DNA of 64,000 nucleotides from an uncultured Bacteroidota bacterium (lineage in GTDB: Bacteria > Bacteroidota > Bacteroidia > Chitinophagales > Chitinophagaceae), in contig CAIKYB010000040.1 in the NCBI GenBank assembly GCA_903831575.1, forward strand, positions 62,001-126,000, read 5' to 3'. Below are positions 34,760 through 44,779 of this stretch, one piece after another. The translations under genes were made by a program, and so were the position numbers. Within the stretch, counting starts at the first letter, position 1. Every line of letters begins with the position of its first letter. Under the pieces are notes generated by a model that worked only from the letters and a program-made list of their open reading frames with translations, was not told the origin of the DNA and ran no database searches.

Positions 34760-36295
34760 ATGCAAAAAAGTACAGGTAAAGTGAGAGTTAGATTTGCTCC
34801 AAGTCCTACAGGAGGTCTTCATTTGGGTGGCGTACGTACGGTTTTATACAATTATCTGTTTGCCAAAAAACATGACGGAGAATTTATACTCCGAATAGAA
34901 GATACCGATCAAACCAGATTCGTGGAAGGTGCTGAACAATATATTTATGATTGTTTGAAATGGTGCGGATTAGAACCAGATGAAAGCCCCATGCAAGGCG
35001 GTGCATTTGGGCCCTATCGCCAAAGTGAGCGCAAGCTTATGTATCATGACTATGCACTCCAGTTGATTCATGCAGGCCATGCTTATTATGCATTTGATAC
35101 ACATGAAGATTTGGAAAAAATGCGCGCTGATTTTAAAACAACAGAAAACCCCTCTCCTCAATACGACAGCAATTTAAGAACAAAGATGAAAAACTCTTTA
35201 ACCTTATCTGCTGAAGAAGTAGAACGCAATATTAAAGAAGGTGTTCCTTATGTTGTCAGGATAAAAGTTCCTGCAAATGAAACGATTACTTTTACAGATT
35301 TAATACATCACGAAGTTAGTTTTGATTCAAATGTGGTGGATGATAAAGTATTACTGAAAGCGGATGGCATGCCTACTTACCATCTTGCGGTTGTGGTGGA
35401 TGATTATCTCATGAAGATTACACACGCATTCAGAGGAGAAGAATGGTTGAGCAGTTCGCCAGTGCATATTTTATTATGGAAATATTTATTCGGATTAGAC
35501 CAAATGCCTCAATGGGCGCATCTTCCCTTAATACTTGGACCAAGTGGAAAATTAAGCAAAAGAGATGGCGCGAAATTCGGATTCCCTGTATATGCCATGA
35601 ACTGGACTGATCCGAAAACAAAAGATTTTACAGAAGGTTTTAAAGAAAAAGGTTTTTTACCAGGTGCTTTTATCAACTTACTGGCGCTCCTAGGCTGGAA
35701 TGATGGAACAGGTCAAGAATTGTTTTCAATGGACGAATTGATTACTCAATTTTCGATTGAAAGAGTGCATAAAAGCGGAGCGAAATTTGATTACGAAAAA
35801 GCAAAATGGTTCAACCACGAATGGATTAAAAAATCAACTGTTGAAGAGTTGTTTCCAGATATAAAAAAAATATTTGAAGCAAAAGAAGTAGTGATTGAAG
35901 AGGAAACCCATTTTAAAAATATAATGGAGCTGGTGAAAGATCGTTGTACCTTAATGACTGATTTTTATGAGCAGGCCATTTACTTTTTCAAAGCTCCAGA
36001 AGTGCTAGATACTGAGGCTGTCAAACCAAAATGGAATGAGGCAAAAACAGATTTCTTTGAAACGTATTGCGCTCAACTCCATGAATTAAATGTTTGGAAC
36101 GTAGCATCCATTGAAGATTCTTTCAAAACATTGGCAACTGAGAAAAATATCAAACCGGGCGAGCTGCAATTACCCATGCGCATCATGCTTGTTGGGGGTA
36201 AGTTTGGTCCGGCTGTTTTTGAAATTGCCCATAAAATAGGAAAGTCAGCTACAATCAGCAGAATTAAAACTGCATTAGTTCAATTAAATAAATAA
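34760..36295 (+). CDS. gltX: Glutamyl-tRNA synthetase
   Basis: This class I synthetase charges tRNA-Glu (and, in many bacteria lacking GlnRS, tRNA-Gln for later amidation). The 511-residue protein has the N-terminal [18 protein letters not shown] (HIGH-type motif), [24 protein letters not shown] (KMSKS-type) and the C-terminal anticodon-binding domain ending in [11 protein letters not shown]. It is the first gene of a tight run with a B12-binding protein, an enoyl-CoA hydratase and fumC. Confidence 0.97.
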   Translation: MQKSTGKVRVRFAPSPTGGLHLGGVRTVLYNYLFAKKHDGEFILRIEDTDQTRFVEGAEQYIYDCLKWCGLEPDESPMQGGAFGPYRQSERKLMYHDYALQLIHAGHAYYAFDTHEDLEKMRADFKTTENPSPQYDSNLRTKMKNSLTLSAEEVERNIKEGVPYVVRIKVPANETITFTDLIHHEVSFDSNVVDDKVLLKADGMPTYHLAVVVDDYLMKITHAFRGEEWLSSSPVHILLWKYLFGLDQMPQWAHLPLILGPSGKLSKRDGAKFGFPVYAMNWTDPKTKDFTEGFKEKGFLPGAFINLLALLGWNDGTGQELFSMDELITQFSIERVHKSGAKFDYEKAKWFNHEWIKKSTVEELFPDIKKIFEAKEVVIEEETHFKNIMELVKDRCTLMTDFYEQAIYFFKAPEVLDTEAVKPKWNEAKTDFFETYCAQLHELNVWNVASIEDSFKTLATEKNIKPGELQLPMRIMLVGGKFGPAVFEIAHKIGKSATISRIKTALVQLNK

Positions 36296-36297
36296 TC

Positions 36298-36705
36298 ATG
36301 AACAGACCGATTAGAGTTTTAGTGGCAAAAGTTGGATTGGATGGCCATGATCGTGGCGCAAAAGTAATCGCTACGTCACTCAGAGATGCAGGTATGGAAG
36401 TGATTTATACAGGATTACGTCAAACTCCTGACATGGTTGTAAATACAGCCCTTCAGGAAGATGTAGATGCAATAGGCGTAAGTATATTAAGCGGAGCGCA
36501 CATGACGGTTTTTCCAAAAATTATGGCGTTGTTGAAAGAGAAAGGGATGAACGATGTATTGGTTACCGGCGGTGGCATTATTCCGGAAGAAGACATGAAA
36601 CAATTAAACGAATTAGGCGTGGGACAGCTCTTCGCGCCCGGTACCACAACTACAGAAATTGCTCAATATATTAAAGACTGGGTAATAGTTAACAGAAGCT
36701 TCTAA
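36298..36705 (+). CDS. Stand-alone cobalamin (B12)-binding domain protein, methylmalonyl-CoA mutase type
   Basis: The 135-residue protein is the B12-binding domain of methylmalonyl-CoA mutase-type enzymes as a separate polypeptide. The key motif DxHxxG is [10 protein letters not shown] (about residues 13-22), whose His replaces the lower cobalamin ligand. SILSGAHMT and [11 protein letters not shown] complete the fold. It presumably pairs with a catalytic subunit encoded elsewhere. It starts 2 bases after gltX, and an enoyl-CoA hydratase follows 11 bases later. Confidence 0.9.
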   Translation: MNRPIRVLVAKVGLDGHDRGAKVIATSLRDAGMEVIYTGLRQTPDMVVNTALQEDVDAIGVSILSGAHMTVFPKIMALLKEKGMNDVLVTGGGIIPEEDMKQLNELGVGQLFAPGTTTTEIAQYIKDWVIVNRSF

Positions 36706-36716
36706 AACAATATGCT

Positions 36717-37511
36717 ATGTATGCTACTTTATTGACAAATCTGGAAAATGGCATTTTAACGATTACCATTAATCGCCCAGATAAATTAAATGCTTTAAAT
36801 AAACAAGTCTTCGATGACATTGATACAGCCATGTCTGAAGTATACCATAATGATGACATAAAATCTGCTATCATAACGGGTGCTGGTTCAAAAGCATTTG
36901 TTGCGGGTGCAGACATTGCAGAATTCGCATCGTTTAGTAAAAAAGAAGCTGTTGCATTATCAAAAAGAGGGCAAGATGTTTTTTTTAAAATAGAAAATTC
37001 TCCTAAGCCTGTAATAGCTGCTGTTAATGGATTTGCGCTTGGTGGTGGTTGTGAATTAGCCATGGCTTGTCATTTTAGAATTTGCAGTGAGAATGCAAAA
37101 TTTGGACAGCCGGAAGTCAACTTAGGTCTCATTCCAGGATATGGTGGCACACAAAGATTAACCCAGTTAGTTGGCAAAGGAAAAAGCATGGAATTACAGA
37201 TGACTGCACAAATAATAGATGCTAATGAGGCCTTGCGTGTCAACTTGGTAAATCATATTACTACTTCTGAAGAGTTACTAAAAAAAACTATGGAGATTTT
37301 ACAAACCATACAAACCAAAGCTCCATTTGCTATCAGTAAAATAATTGATTGCATCAACACTGCAGTTGTAAGTGACAGCGCTTATACCAATGGAAAATCA
37401 GGATATGAAAAAGAAGCAGATGCATTCGGCGATTGTTTCAATACCACTGATATGAAAGAAGGCACAACAGCATTTTTAGAAAAAAGAAAAGCAAATTTTT
37501 CAGGAAAATAA
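36717..37511 (+). CDS. Enoyl-CoA hydratase/isomerase family protein
   Basis: The 264-residue crotonase-fold enzyme has ITINRPDKLNALN, the oxyanion-hole segments GAGSKAFVAGADIAEFA and ALGGGCELAMACHFRI, and EVNLGLIPGYGGTQRL with the two catalytic Glu positions (E of CELA and E of QPEV). This pattern is that of short-chain enoyl-CoA hydratases, which hydrate 2-enoyl-CoA to 3-hydroxyacyl-CoA. The exact substrate is not clear; neighbouring B12 and fumarase genes suggest acyl-CoA or propionate metabolism. Confidence 0.9.
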   Translation: MYATLLTNLENGILTITINRPDKLNALNKQVFDDIDTAMSEVYHNDDIKSAIITGAGSKAFVAGADIAEFASFSKKEAVALSKRGQDVFFKIENSPKPVIAAVNGFALGGGCELAMACHFRICSENAKFGQPEVNLGLIPGYGGTQRLTQLVGKGKSMELQMTAQIIDANEALRVNLVNHITTSEELLKKTMEILQTIQTKAPFAISKIIDCINTAVVSDSAYTNGKSGYEKEADAFGDCFNTTDMKEGTTAFLEKRKANFSGK

Positions 37512-37522
37512 AATAATATAAG

Positions 37523-38920
37523 ATGGAATTCAGAATCGAGAAAGACACCATGGGTGAAGTAAAAGTGCCTATCAGTGCATATTACGGCGCTCAAACACAA
37601 AGAAGTATTGACAATTTCAAAATTGCGCAAGACATCAATAAAATGCCGAAAGAAATCATTAAGGCATTCGCTTATTTAAAAAAAGCAGCAGCAATAACCA
37701 ACCATGAAGCTGGAGTATTGAGTAAGGAAAAAAGTGATTTGATTGGAAAAGTATGTGACGAGATTCTTGAAGGTAAATTAGATGATTATTTTCCATTAGT
37801 AGTTTGGCAAACAGGAAGTGGTACACAAAGCAACATGAATGTAAATGAAGTAGTTGCTTATCGTGGCCATGTTATGAATGGAGGAGATCTGAATGATAAA
37901 GAAAAGTTTCTTCACCCCAATGACGATGTAAATAAATCACAATCGAGCAACGATACCTTTCCCACAGCAATGCATATAGCTGCCTATAAGATTATTATCG
38001 AAACAACTTTGCCTGGAATAGAAAAGCTCAGAGATACACTATCAGCAAAGAGTAAGGCATTTATGCATGTGGTAAAAATTGGCAGAACACATTTTATGGA
38101 TGCCACGCCATTAACCGTTGGACAAGAATTCAGCGGCTACGTATCACAGTTAAACCACGGGATTAAAGCGATAAAAAACACCTTATCTCATTTAAGTGAA
38201 TTGGCTTTAGGAGGAACGGCAGTTGGGACGGGCATTAACACCCCAGAACAATATTCAGAAAATGTTGCAAAGCATATTGCCACTTTAACAGGATTACCTT
38301 TTGTAACAGCTGAAAATAAATTTGAAGCACTTGCTGCACATGATGCGATTGTGGAAGCACATGGCGCATTAAAAACTGTTGCAGTTAGTTTAATGAAAAT
38401 TGCAAATGACATCCGGATGCTATCTTCAGGACCAAGAAGCGGCATTGGAGAATTGTTTATTCCAGATAATGAACCAGGCTCTTCCATTATGCCAGGAAAA
38501 GTTAACCCTACACAATGTGAAGCGATCACTATGATTGCAGCACAGGTGATGGGTAATGATGTTACGATTGGAATTGGCGGAAGCAACGGGCATTTTGAAT
38601 TAAACGTTTTTAAACCAGTAATGATATATAACTTTTTACACAGTGCAAGATTAATTGGTGATGGCTGTGTTTCCTTTAATGATAAATGTGCCATTGGAAT
38701 TGAACCTATAGAAAGCAATATCAAAAAGCATGTAGACAATTCCTTAATGCTAGTTACAGCACTCAATACAAAAATCGGATATTACAAAGCTGCTGAAATA
38801 GCTCAAAAAGCACATAAAGAAGGCACAACCTTAAAAGAGATGGCTGTGAAATTAAATTATTTAACCGCTGAAGAATTTGATCAATGGGTGATTCCAGCGA
38901 AAATGGTGGGAAAAATATAA
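37523..38920 (+). CDS. fumC: Fumarate hydratase class II
   Basis: FumC converts fumarate to malate in the TCA cycle without an Fe-S cluster. The 465-residue protein carries [17 protein letters not shown], the catalytic [33 protein letters not shown] and the superfamily signature [16 protein letters not shown]. It is full length. A strong terminator follows. Confidence 0.97.
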   Translation: MEFRIEKDTMGEVKVPISAYYGAQTQRSIDNFKIAQDINKMPKEIIKAFAYLKKAAAITNHEAGVLSKEKSDLIGKVCDEILEGKLDDYFPLVVWQTGSGTQSNMNVNEVVAYRGHVMNGGDLNDKEKFLHPNDDVNKSQSSNDTFPTAMHIAAYKIIIETTLPGIEKLRDTLSAKSKAFMHVVKIGRTHFMDATPLTVGQEFSGYVSQLNHGIKAIKNTLSHLSELALGGTAVGTGINTPEQYSENVAKHIATLTGLPFVTAENKFEALAAHDAIVEAHGALKTVAVSLMKIANDIRMLSSGPRSGIGELFIPDNEPGSSIMPGKVNPTQCEAITMIAAQVMGNDVTIGIGGSNGHFELNVFKPVMIYNFLHSARLIGDGCVSFNDKCAIGIEPIESNIKKHVDNSLMLVTALNTKIGYYKAAEIAQKAHKEGTTLKEMAVKLNYLTAEEFDQWVIPAKMVGKI

Positions 38921-38937
38921 GCATATTCACTTTCACT

Positions 38938-38969
38938 AAAAATCCCTTCTTTACCAAGAAGGGATTTTT
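38938..38969. terminator. Terminator after fumC
   Basis: A 14-bp perfect stem (AAAAATCCCTTCTT with AAGAAGGGATTTTT) and a 4-nt TACC loop. It can work in both directions, for fumC and for the convergent lipoprotein gene ending at 38992. Confidence 0.9.
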
Positions 38970-38991
38970 ATTATAATCTACAATTTTATAT

Positions 38992-40494
38992 TTATCTGAA
39001 TCGAACATCGAACATCCCATTTGTAATGGTAAGCACACTTGAGCCAGATCCATTTTGCAAGGTTCCTGAGAATGTACCACGGCATCTGTTATTTTGAATG
39101 GGCAGAATGGCTAAAGTAAATGCTGGTATTGGATTGGAGGCAATTGAGTAATTCGTATTGGTATTATCAATGTAATCACAAGTTAAAAACCCATTACTCG
39201 GCACCGTGGAGGTCGTAACAGTAATATTATCCAGCGGCCCATTGGCATTATTGAATTGAATGTGTATAGACGGATAATTACCTGAAAGCGTTTTATAGCC
39301 ATCGATGGCTAAAATAGTAAAACCTGCAGTGCCAGGGAATCCTGCAGAGGCCGTTGGGTCTGTTATACCTGTTCCCATATTAAAATACAATGTTGTGGGT
39401 TGCCCATTGATAGTACATACGATATAATCTCCTGCTACATTTATGGTAAAGCCACATGAGTACGTTCCTGAAGAACTACTTAAATGATATTCAAAAGGAT
39501 AAGGTGATGCTAATATTGGTGTGCCGCTTGCTTGTAAGGTAACATTATGTGGGCCGGTTGTTGTAAAATTGCCAGTATAAGAAAACACTACCCCATTTAC
39601 TGTATCAGTTGCTATATTATAATACCCTATAGAAGTTACATTCACAGCAACAACAACTGAATTAGAAATGTCAGTTGGTATACTTGCAATATAAGTCCCT
39701 TGAGGAGAAGCTCCTGTGCAAGTTCCAGGTGCGCCACCAATCGTATAAGCAGCAGGTCCAAGGAATGTCACAGAAAAAGTGCAATCTCCAGTTGTGGTAT
39801 GTAAGGTGTAATTGTTAGTACCAGTACCTGTAGGTATTCCTGATCCAATCAATACAATTTGTGTACTACTTAAGGAGAGAAACCCTGAAGCAGAAAAACT
39901 AACTCCATTTGAAGTATCTGAATTAAGAGAATAAGGACCCGCGGTAGTAACATTAATATTCACCGTTTGTGTATTACTACTATTAAGAGGCAAACCAACA
40001 TTATAATTTCCAGAAAGTAAAAAACCAGAGCAAGTAGCCGGCGCTCCTCCTAAAGTAAAAACAGCATTCTGAACAGGAGTTACAGGTTCTACATTTATAT
40101 CCACAATACAAGTACTGTTGTTGTATGAAATATAAATTTGGTGTAACCCTGCTGTTGTAGGCATTCCGAAGCCATAAATTCTAACTGTTTTAATTCCTGT
40201 TGTCGAGAATGTACCTGTGCCTACAAAATAAAACCCATCCGATGATGGAGATTGTATTGAATAATCACCAGTTTTAGTAACATTGACATTCACTTCAATA
40301 TAATTGCCATTCCCAAGAGCTGAATCTACTTTATATCTTCCCTGAATAGTCATAGGCAGACAATTAATACCAGCTGAATCTGTTTTTAGTGTCCCCTCAG
40401 ATGCTGGCAACTCATCAAAATGAAGTTCTTTTTGACAAGAAATAAAAAACAGTAGAAATAAAAATGAAAAGAGAATGTTGATATTTTTTTTCAT
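38992..40494 (-). CDS. Lipoprotein with three tandem beta-domain repeats
   Basis: The 500-residue protein has a lipoprotein signal ending FFISC (Cys20), then three related units of about 100 residues each. They share the elements G-x-Y (GRYKVDSAL, GNYNVGLPL, GTYIASIPT), VNVNVTKTGDYSI-type strands (two more as VNINVTTAGPYSL and VAVNVTSIGYYNI) and an SDGFYF/SNGVSF/VNGVVF strand, and each unit is introduced by a Cys. Units 2 and 3 open with GGAPATC and GGAPGTC. The C-terminal 130 residues form a different domain. This looks like a surface-exposed adhesive or binding protein. Function unknown. A conserved leader element lies 32 bases upstream. Confidence 0.85.
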   Translation of the reverse strand: MKKNINILFSFLFLLFFISCQKELHFDELPASEGTLKTDSAGINCLPMTIQGRYKVDSALGNGNYIEVNVNVTKTGDYSIQSPSSDGFYFVGTGTFSTTGIKTVRIYGFGMPTTAGLHQIYISYNNSTCIVDINVEPVTPVQNAVFTLGGAPATCSGFLLSGNYNVGLPLNSSNTQTVNINVTTAGPYSLNSDTSNGVSFSASGFLSLSSTQIVLIGSGIPTGTGTNNYTLHTTTGDCTFSVTFLGPAAYTIGGAPGTCTGASPQGTYIASIPTDISNSVVVAVNVTSIGYYNIATDTVNGVVFSYTGNFTTTGPHNVTLQASGTPILASPYPFEYHLSSSSGTYSCGFTINVAGDYIVCTINGQPTTLYFNMGTGITDPTASAGFPGTAGFTILAIDGYKTLSGNYPSIHIQFNNANGPLDNITVTTSTVPSNGFLTCDYIDNTNTNYSIASNPIPAFTLAILPIQNNRCRGTFSGTLQNGSGSSVLTITNGMFDVRFR

Positions 40495-40526
40495 GTGATA
40501 TTATATTTTTAAAAATATAGTCAATG

Positions 40527-40568
40527 CTTATACCCTTTATTGTCAATCTCAGTTGGGATGAGCCAACT
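40527..40568 (-). promoter_or_regulatory. Conserved leader element, copy 1
   Basis: This 42-base element matches 63120-63161 at 33 of 42 positions by my alignment. It contains a GTTGG...CCAAC hairpin with a 6-nt loop and a flanking TTATTGTCAATCTC-type block (plus-strand reading). It ends 32 bases upstream of the start codon of the repeat lipoprotein; the other copy ends 31 bases upstream of the dsbD start. Confidence 0.5.
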
Positions 40569-40623
40569 CTTATGACTATTAATACTAAAAGATCAGTTGC
40601 TTTTCGGCTGCAATTTAAAATAT

Positions 40624-41298
40624 TTAATTACTAACCAACTGATCAGTATCAGTAGGTTGTGAGAAACTATTATTATTGAAAAACTTTTTTTGAAAAAGCA
40701 GTATACTAATTACACCGCCGCTAATGGAAGCATCCGCAATATTGAATATTGGTCTGAAAAATTCAAAATCTTCTCCGCCCCAAAGTGGCATCCAAGAAGG
40801 AAAATGTCCTCTTAGAACCGGGAAATAAAGCATATCCACTACATTCCCATGCAAAAAAGCACCATAGCCTTTATTGGAAAGAACTGCCAACCCATCATAA
40901 CCAAAATATTCTTTGTATTGTAAATTAAAAACCATGCCTTTATCGAAAATCATACCATAAAAACAACTGTCTATTAAATTCCCCAATGCACCTGCAAATA
41001 TTAATGCTGCGCAAAAAATAAAACCATTGTGCTGTTGCTGTTTAATAATTTTACCAAGATAAAAAATGCCAAAAACAACGGCACACATTCTGAAAACAGT
41101 TAGCGCTAATTTACCCCAATTGCCACCAAACTTCCAGCCATAAGCCATGCCAGGATTTTCTACAAAATATAGATGAAACCAATCGCCAAAAACCGGCCTT
41201 GATGTATTGAGGTAAAAATTAGACTTTACATAAAACTTCAATGCCTGATCGGCAACAACAATGAGTACAATAATAATGATGACATGTAGTTTTTTCAT
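40624..41298 (-). CDS. lspA: Lipoprotein signal peptidase LspA
   Basis: LspA cleaves lipoprotein signal peptides at the lipidated Cys. The 224-residue protein has four membrane helices and the two catalytic Asp in GNLIDSCFYG and FNIADASISGG. It also has the FVENPGMAYGW motif and an inserted loop of about 40 residues with FHGNVVDMLYFPV-type sequence typical of Bacteroidota. I use the ATG at 41298 (MKKLHV); a longer frame from 41334 would overlap the MurF-Alr stop. Confidence 0.94.
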   Translation of the reverse strand: MKKLHVIIIIVLIVVADQALKFYVKSNFYLNTSRPVFGDWFHLYFVENPGMAYGWKFGGNWGKLALTVFRMCAVVFGIFYLGKIIKQQQHNGFIFCAALIFAGALGNLIDSCFYGMIFDKGMVFNLQYKEYFGYDGLAVLSNKGYGAFLHGNVVDMLYFPVLRGHFPSWMPLWGGEDFEFFRPIFNIADASISGGVISILLFQKKFFNNNSFSQPTDTDQLVSN

Positions 41299-41323
41299 AC
41301 TTATGTTCAAAGATAGGAATGAT

Positions 41324-43798
41324 TTACTCTTCAAAATAGACTCTTTTAACCCTTTGTGAAATGTTAGTCAAAATTTCATACGGTATCGTTGCTGCCCAAT
41401 TTGCAAGATCTGAAACGGCTAAATTTTCTCCGAAAACAATAACTTCATCTCCTTCAACTGCAGGCACATCTGTTATATCCAACATGGTCATATCCATACA
41501 TACATTCCCAATAACAGGGACTAGTTGACCATTTAAAAGCATTTTACCATTCCCATTCCCTAATGCTCTTGGATAACCATCTGCATAGCCAATTCTTACC
41601 GTTGCCACGTTGGAATCTCGTTTCAGCATACCCGCTCTTCCATAACCAACAGTATCTGCTTGCTTTAAATTTTTTATCTGAGAAATTGTTGTTTTTAATG
41701 TGGTTACATTTTGCAAAGGCAGCTGATGATCTACTCCATACAAACCAATTCCTAACCTCACCATATCAAATTGGAATTGCGGATGTCTGTGAATAGCAGA
41801 AGTATTAGCAATATGGCGAATGAATTTATATCCAATAGCCTGTTCAATACGATCAGACATTTCTATAAATAAATGTCCTTGATAAGCGGTGTAATCATCA
41901 TGAATAGGACTATCACTTCCAACCAGATGAGAAAAAGCAGATTTCACAAATAAAGCATCCTGATTTTCAAGTTTGCTGACCAATTGAGTGATCTCGTCTT
42001 TTTCAAAACCAAGACGATGCATTCCTGTGTCTAATTTCAAATGGATAGGATATGCAGTAATATTATGTTGACCAATATAATTTTTAAAAGCTGTTAATAT
42101 ACTCATGGAATAAATTTCCGGCTCCAATTGATATTGAATCAAATTATCGAATGACATATTAGTGGCATTCATAACCATAATGGGCAGACGAATACCGGCT
42201 TTTCTCAATTCAACACCTTCATCAGTATAAGCTACTGCAAGATACTCAACCCCTTCCTGCTGGAGAAGATTGGCAATTTCATAACTACCACTTCCGTAAC
42301 TAAATGCCTTTACCATTGCCATCAACTTTACTTCTTTTCTAAGTTGTTTTCGGTAAATTTTTAAATTATTTCTTAGTGCGTTGAGATTAATTTCAAGAAC
42401 AGTATCGTGGATCTTTTGTTCCAGCAATGCAGATATTTGTTCAAATTGAAAAACACGTGCACCTTTCAATAAAATAATTTCATCATTAAATTTTTGCTTA
42501 TTGAAATCATTTAAAAATGCAGTTGTAGAAGCATAAAAATGCTTCTCAGGAATGGAATGGAATTCATGCTGAAAAAGAGAAACCTCCGTTCCTATGCCAA
42601 TAAATCGATTTATCTTTTTATTAGAAATAAGCCCAGCTATTTTTTTATATAATTGTTCGTTTGAAATACCGGACTGTAAAATGTCGCTGATAATAACTGT
42701 CTTTTTGGAATGAACATCTTGTTGAGATAAAAAATCTAAAGCGATTTTTAAGGAGTCGATATCTGCGCTATAACTGTCATTGATTATTTTACATTGATGG
42801 TTCCCTTGTTTCAATTCCAGCCTCATTGCAATAGGACGAAGGTTTTTCATGGATTCAACCATAACAGAAATGTCAATTTGCAAATAAAGCAATAAGGCAC
42901 AACAAGTCATGGCATTAAATACAGCAGCTTCATCAAGAAATGGTATGGAGAAATTAAAATCTCTCCCTTTATAAGTGCAATATAAAAAAGTGGAATCAGT
43001 CTTTTTTTGGACTTCTCTAATTTTAAGATCAGCGTCATGGTGTTTACTCCAGGAAAATAATTGGATGCTTTTATCTTTAAAAAAAGTAGTAACGCAAGAA
43101 TTCACCAAATCGTTATCAGAACAATAGATGAGTGCTTTGCTATTTGAAAACAATAGCAATTTCTCTATTATTTTTGCTGGCATACTTTCAAATCCTTCTG
43201 CATGAGCATCTCCAACAAATCCTAAAATACCGATATCAGGATTGATGACCTTTTGAAGTTGCTTCATTTCTCCTACCTGGGATATCCCTGCCTCAAATAT
43301 TCCTAAGCTATGCGAAGCTTCCATTTTCCAGACACTAAGCGGAACACCTATTTGAGAATTGTAACTCTTAGGACTCCTAACAATATTAAAGTGTGCAACT
43401 AATGTTTGAAAAAGCCATTCTTTGATGATTGTTTTGCCATTGCTTCCTGTAATTCCAATCACAGGATACTTGAATTGATTTCTGTGAAAGGCAACCAAAT
43501 CTTGTAAGGCGGATAATACATCCAGAACCATTAAAAAATTTGCTTCGGGATATTTTACGATTTCATCGATAATAGAACTATCATCAACTACAAAATTCCT
43601 AACTCCTTCTCCATAAAGATCAGCAATGAAAACAGCCCCATTTCTTATGGGTCCTTTTAACGCAAAAAACAAAGTTGTTTCAGGAAAAACAATTCGTCTG
43701 CTATCTAATAAAATATGCTCAATAGCACCATCATTTTTCTGTTGCAAAATTTTTGCATGAACGATGTTTGAAATATTTGAAATACTGTAGCTATACAA
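41324..43798 (-). CDS. MurF-alanine racemase fusion protein
   Basis: Residues 1 to about 460 resemble MurF (GITGSNGKT at 115-123) and residues 465-824 are alanine racemase, a PLP enzyme that makes D-Ala, with the PLP lysine K497 in VKAFSYGSG and HLKLDTGMHRLGF. Fusions of this kind are known in Bacteroidota. In the MurF half the usual E-x-G-ANHxGEI motif reads EAGISQVGEM, and GKTTTKE reads GKTIIKE, so ligase activity is doubtful while the racemase half looks intact. The start is TTG at 43798; no ATG precedes the first domain. It lies between terC and lspA. Confidence 0.93.
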   Translation of the reverse strand: MYSYSISNISNIVHAKILQQKNDGAIEHILLDSRRIVFPETTLFFALKGPIRNGAVFIADLYGEGVRNFVVDDSSIIDEIVKYPEANFLMVLDVLSALQDLVAFHRNQFKYPVIGITGSNGKTIIKEWLFQTLVAHFNIVRSPKSYNSQIGVPLSVWKMEASHSLGIFEAGISQVGEMKQLQKVINPDIGILGFVGDAHAEGFESMPAKIIEKLLLFSNSKALIYCSDNDLVNSCVTTFFKDKSIQLFSWSKHHDADLKIREVQKKTDSTFLYCTYKGRDFNFSIPFLDEAAVFNAMTCCALLLYLQIDISVMVESMKNLRPIAMRLELKQGNHQCKIINDSYSADIDSLKIALDFLSQQDVHSKKTVIISDILQSGISNEQLYKKIAGLISNKKINRFIGIGTEVSLFQHEFHSIPEKHFYASTTAFLNDFNKQKFNDEIILLKGARVFQFEQISALLEQKIHDTVLEINLNALRNNLKIYRKQLRKEVKLMAMVKAFSYGSGSYEIANLLQQEGVEYLAVAYTDEGVELRKAGIRLPIMVMNATNMSFDNLIQYQLEPEIYSMSILTAFKNYIGQHNITAYPIHLKLDTGMHRLGFEKDEITQLVSKLENQDALFVKSAFSHLVGSDSPIHDDYTAYQGHLFIEMSDRIEQAIGYKFIRHIANTSAIHRHPQFQFDMVRLGIGLYGVDHQLPLQNVTTLKTTISQIKNLKQADTVGYGRAGMLKRDSNVATVRIGYADGYPRALGNGNGKMLLNGQLVPVIGNVCMDMTMLDITDVPAVEGDEVIVFGENLAVSDLANWAATIPYEILTNISQRVKRVYFEE

Positions 43799-43816
43799 AT
43801 TATATTCTTTAAATAA

Positions 43817-44770
43817 TTATTGAATGTCTTTCGGAGTACCTTTCTTTTGGTGATAAACTGAATATACAATCGATCCTGCAATACAGGCTAAAATTACCAA
43901 TAATGACAATAGTACTTGTGATTCTTTATCAATATACAGATTAATCCATTTTTCCGTGAGCATTTTTACACCAATGAAAACCAATACAATCGCAATCCCC
44001 TGTTGCAAATAATCAAATTTAGAAACAGCGCCTCTTAATAAAAAAAACAAACTTCTTAAACCCAATACGGCGAAGGTATTAGACGTATAGATTATGAGTT
44101 TATCTCTTGAAATACCCATTACAGCAGGGATAGAATCCAATGCAAAAACAACATCTATGGTAGCCAATAAAATAACCACCACAAAAAGACTAGTATAAAC
44201 AGGGCGTCCATTTGCTTTAACAATAAACTTACCATTACCATCATGATTCGCTATCGGCAAAAAGCGTCTTAAAAACTTATAGACTTTAGATTCCTGAGGA
44301 TCAAACTCTTCCTCTTCAGTAGATGTAAACATTTTATAGCCAGTATACAAGAGAAAAATCGCAAACAAATAAAGTATCCAACTGAATTGATCCACCAATG
44401 CGACACCGATTGTAATAAAAATAATTCTGAAAACGATTGCCATTAATATCCCAATAAGTAAAACCCTGCCATAAAATTTTTCACGGACTTTAAAAGCTGA
44501 GAAAATAATGATAAAAACAAAGATGTTATCGATGCTTAAACTCCATTCCATAACATAGGCACTTAGATACTCCAATGCATGTTTGCGATCTTGTTCAAAC
44601 CATAAGAAAACAAAAAACCCTATAGCAAGAGTTACCCAAAATAAGGTTTGGAATAATGCTTTTTTGATGGTAATAACCGTATTTTTTTTACTTAGCAAGC
44701 CCAGGTCTAACGCCAATGCCACTGCAATAACCAGTGCAAATACAAGATATGTGACTTTGGTGATTTCCAT
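43817..44770 (-). CDS. TerC family membrane protein
   Basis: The 317-residue protein has about seven to nine membrane helices and the TerC/Alx motifs: YVMEWSLSIDNIFVF, with acidic residues inside the membrane, and LLATIDVVFALDSIPAV near residue 200. TerC-type proteins are linked to tellurite resistance and Mn2+ or other metal export and to metalation of secreted proteins. It follows gldG by 9 bases, so there is no room for a separate riboswitch leader; it is part of the gldF-gldG operon. Confidence 0.9.
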   Translation of the reverse strand: MEITKVTYLVFALVIAVALALDLGLLSKKNTVITIKKALFQTLFWVTLAIGFFVFLWFEQDRKHALEYLSAYVMEWSLSIDNIFVFIIIFSAFKVREKFYGRVLLIGILMAIVFRIIFITIGVALVDQFSWILYLFAIFLLYTGYKMFTSTEEEEFDPQESKVYKFLRRFLPIANHDGNGKFIVKANGRPVYTSLFVVVILLATIDVVFALDSIPAVMGISRDKLIIYTSNTFAVLGLRSLFFLLRGAVSKFDYLQQGIAIVLVFIGVKMLTEKWINLYIDKESQVLLSLLVILACIAGSIVYSVYHQKKGTPKDIQ

Positions 44771-44779
44771 TTTTTGAGC

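Noticed and set aside
38188-38766. A 192-codon open frame antisense to fumC.
   Set aside because: It lies fully within the well-supported fumC gene and has no family motif or own promoter; it is a by-product of the codon use of fumC.
43817-44779. Mn2+-sensing (yybP-ykoY) riboswitch ahead of the TerC family gene.
   Set aside because: The gene follows gldG after only 9 bases, leaving no leader for a riboswitch.
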